Part shown: positions 5,509-6,594 of the stretch, piece after piece
Layout: each line of letters starts with the position of its first letter
Position numbering within the stretch: position 1 is the stretch's first letter
Assembly (NCBI GenBank): GCA_023412975.1
Contig: JAEZRB010000210.1
Location: 1-6,594, forward strand
Reading direction: 5' to 3'
Length of the DNA: 6,594 nt
Source of the DNA: Bacteroidota bacterium
GTDB lineage: Bacteria; Bacteroidota; Bacteroidia; Chitinophagales; Chitinophagaceae
Program-made: the position numbers and the translations under genes
Notes under the pieces: model-generated
Databases searched by the model: none
The model's input: the letters and a program-made list of their open reading frames with translations, nothing else
Told to the model about the DNA's origin: nothing

Positions 5509-6432
5509 TTAACGCTCAGATATCTTTTGCTGGTGTCGCATGGAATGCGCCAATGGGCTGCCCATCGTCATGATCACCCACCACAGCTTAAAGTATCGCC
5601 ACTTCACCAAAGCCTTCAAAAAATAAACGATCATAAAAAAAACTTTCAACAACAGGTATTGAAGATAACCGTGGTTTTTTCGTACAACATACAGGTTCGA
5701 GATAATTAATTCCTTTTTCCTGCTGAGGTTTCGACTGGTACTGGAACCTGTGGCATGGATATATTCCATCCCTGGAACATACATTGTCTTTAATCCTACC
5801 TTTCGCAACCGCTCCGAAATATCCATTTCTTCATAGTAAAGGAAAATATTGCCATCGAGCCCCCCGATATTCCTGAAAACATCCATTCTGAAAGCCATAT
5901 AACATCCCGGCACATAATCCACTTCTGTTGGCCCGGTATACTCTTTCTCTTTCTTCGCAACCCCAGGAACCAGCTTTTCATATAGCCAGTTACCCAAAAG
6001 CTTATACAGAAAGGTTTCATTATGTCCAAATGGTGGTATCCTGTTCCCGTTTTCAAGGAGCGGCAGTCCCCCACACACACCAACATCCGCATGATTGTCG
6101 AGATAGGCTACCGAGGGTGTAAAAATATCATGCGTAAAGAAAACATCATTATTTACGAGCATTAAGTAGTCCCCGGTCGCGTATTCAAAACCGGTCATAT
6201 TACCTCCTGCGAATCCCGCATTTAGTTTTCGCCTGATCAGTTTAACCGTACTAAATTTTTCTACTAGCCCCTGTTTTAGGTTTTCGTAGTCGTCGTAAGC
6301 TGAGTTATTATCCACCAAAATCACTTCGGGATTCAGATCACGATGGGGGAAATACTGCATTAAGGTTTCTATGCATTTGAGCGTGACGGCAGAGGTATTA
6401 AAGTTTATAATTATGATAGAAACTGTCTTCAT
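5509..6432 (-). CDS. Glycosyltransferase family 2, rhamnosyltransferase-like
   Basis: The protein has 307 residues. VSIIIINFNTSAVTLKCIET (4-23) is the GT2 entry strand and helix, followed by VDNNS (40-44), NAGFAGGNM (71-79) and NND (94-96) in the DXD position. GCYMAFRMDVFRNIGGLDGN (176-195) with FLYYEEMDISERLRKVG (197-213) is the acceptor and catalytic part, and IHATGSSTSR (225-234) follows. This motif set is the one seen in WbbL/RfbF-like rhamnosyltransferases, although rhamnose itself cannot be proven. A hydrophobic, basic-flanked stretch at ~257-290 (LLLKVFFMIVYFLKAL, then WWVIMTM) probably binds the membrane. ATG at 6430-6432 is the natural start because the first strand follows directly. 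It lies 25 bp downstream of the transporter gene on the same strand, so the two are probably co-transcribed. It is unlike the other GT2 in the window beyond the shared fold. Confidence 0.9.
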   Translation of the reverse strand: MKTVSIIIINFNTSAVTLKCIETLMQYFPHRDLNPEVILVDNNSAYDDYENLKQGLVEKFSTVKLIRRKLNAGFAGGNMTGFEYATGDYLMLVNNDVFFTHDIFTPSVAYLDNHADVGVCGGLPLLENGNRIPPFGHNETFLYKLLGNWLYEKLVPGVAKKEKEYTGPTEVDYVPGCYMAFRMDVFRNIGGLDGNIFLYYEEMDISERLRKVGLKTMYVPGMEYIHATGSSTSRNLSRKKELIISNLYVVRKNHGYLQYLLLKVFFMIVYFLKALVKWRYFKLWWVIMTMGSPLAHSMRHQQKISER

Positions 6433-6457
6433 GATAATTCCCCGCAGGTAACGCTGA

Positions 6458-6594
6458 TTATGTTTCTACAAAGTTGAGGTCTTTACCAAAGGTCTCTTTC
6501 GACATCGCAATCGCAACGATTGAAATAGCCATGATGATCACGGCCGCGTAGATACCTCCTTTTACATATCCCACTCCATCGATGGCCCGCAGCC
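6458..6594 (-). CDS. MFS-type transporter, C-terminal end (partial)
   Basis: Only the last 44 residues are inside the window; the 5' part lies beyond 6594. A hydrophobic segment, GGIYAAVIIMAISIVAIAM, is probably the last transmembrane helix. It is followed by a short cytoplasmic tail, SKETFGKDLNFVET, and a TAA at 6458-6460. The single helix and the SKET-GKDL tail recall sugar or metabolite carriers of the major facilitator superfamily in Bacteroidota, but one helix is thin evidence, so the substrate is unknown. The tail sits 25 bp upstream of the rhamnosyltransferase-like gene, which suggests one operon. That does not prove a shared function, since MFS genes are often placed by chance. Confidence 0.6.
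   Translation of the reverse strand, partial: LRAIDGVGYVKGGIYAAVIIMAISIVAIAMSKETFGKDLNFVET

Overview
The window looks like a chromosomal piece from a Bacteroidota bacterium, most likely of the Chitinophagaceae/Chitinophagales type. The reasons are moderate-to-low GC, AT-rich intergenic DNA without clear Shine-Dalgarno sites, a DUF4254 protein next to a family 9 glycosyltransferase in a version I associate with Bacteroidota, a FecR-like partner behind an ECF sigma gene, and one good match to the Bacteroidota -7 promoter box (TAnnTTTG). The genus is an inference from memory of these families; nothing here fixes the species.

Layout. 1-270 is the C-terminal coiled-coil end of an ABC-F ATPase (+). 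271-604 is non-coding, with an inverted repeat, a short GC-rich hairpin and a run of imperfect ~33-bp direct repeats. 605-1380 is a two-gene unit (+): a divergent ECF sigma factor and an 80-residue protein resembling the cytoplasmic N-terminus of a FecR anti-sigma factor. It ends in a strong intrinsic terminator at 1402-1440. 1610-2677 is a GT9 (heptosyltransferase-like) glycosyltransferase (+), which overlaps tail to tail by 23 bp with a second GT9 gene (2655-3683, -). That second gene lies 4 nt behind a DUF4254 gene (3688-4293, -) and begins with TTG. 4294-4692 is non-coding and carries a 246-bp nested palindrome flanked by an exact 8-bp direct repeat, which I read as a MITE-like insertion. 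4693-5493 is a GT2 glycosyltransferase with a galactosyltransferase-type C-terminal part (+, GTG start). 5509-6432 is a rhamnosyltransferase-like GT2 (-), 25 bp downstream of the end of an MFS-type transporter (6458-6594, -, partial).

How the genes fit together. Four glycosyltransferases of two families (two GT9, two GT2) plus DUF4254 point to assembly of a surface glycan such as LPS core or O-polysaccharide. They sit in alternating orientations rather than one operon, so this looks like a loose core-glycan neighbourhood and not a compact O-antigen cassette. The sigma/FecR-like pair has its own terminator and no visible link to the glycan genes.

The most notable items are the MITE-like nested palindrome, the sigma factor whose region 2.2 has basic residues where acidic ones are usual and whose partner lacks a membrane segment, and the tightly coupled DUF4254-GT9 pair. 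I found no RNA gene, CRISPR array or complete transposase gene. Most of the window is ordinary, and I see no convincing wholly new system.
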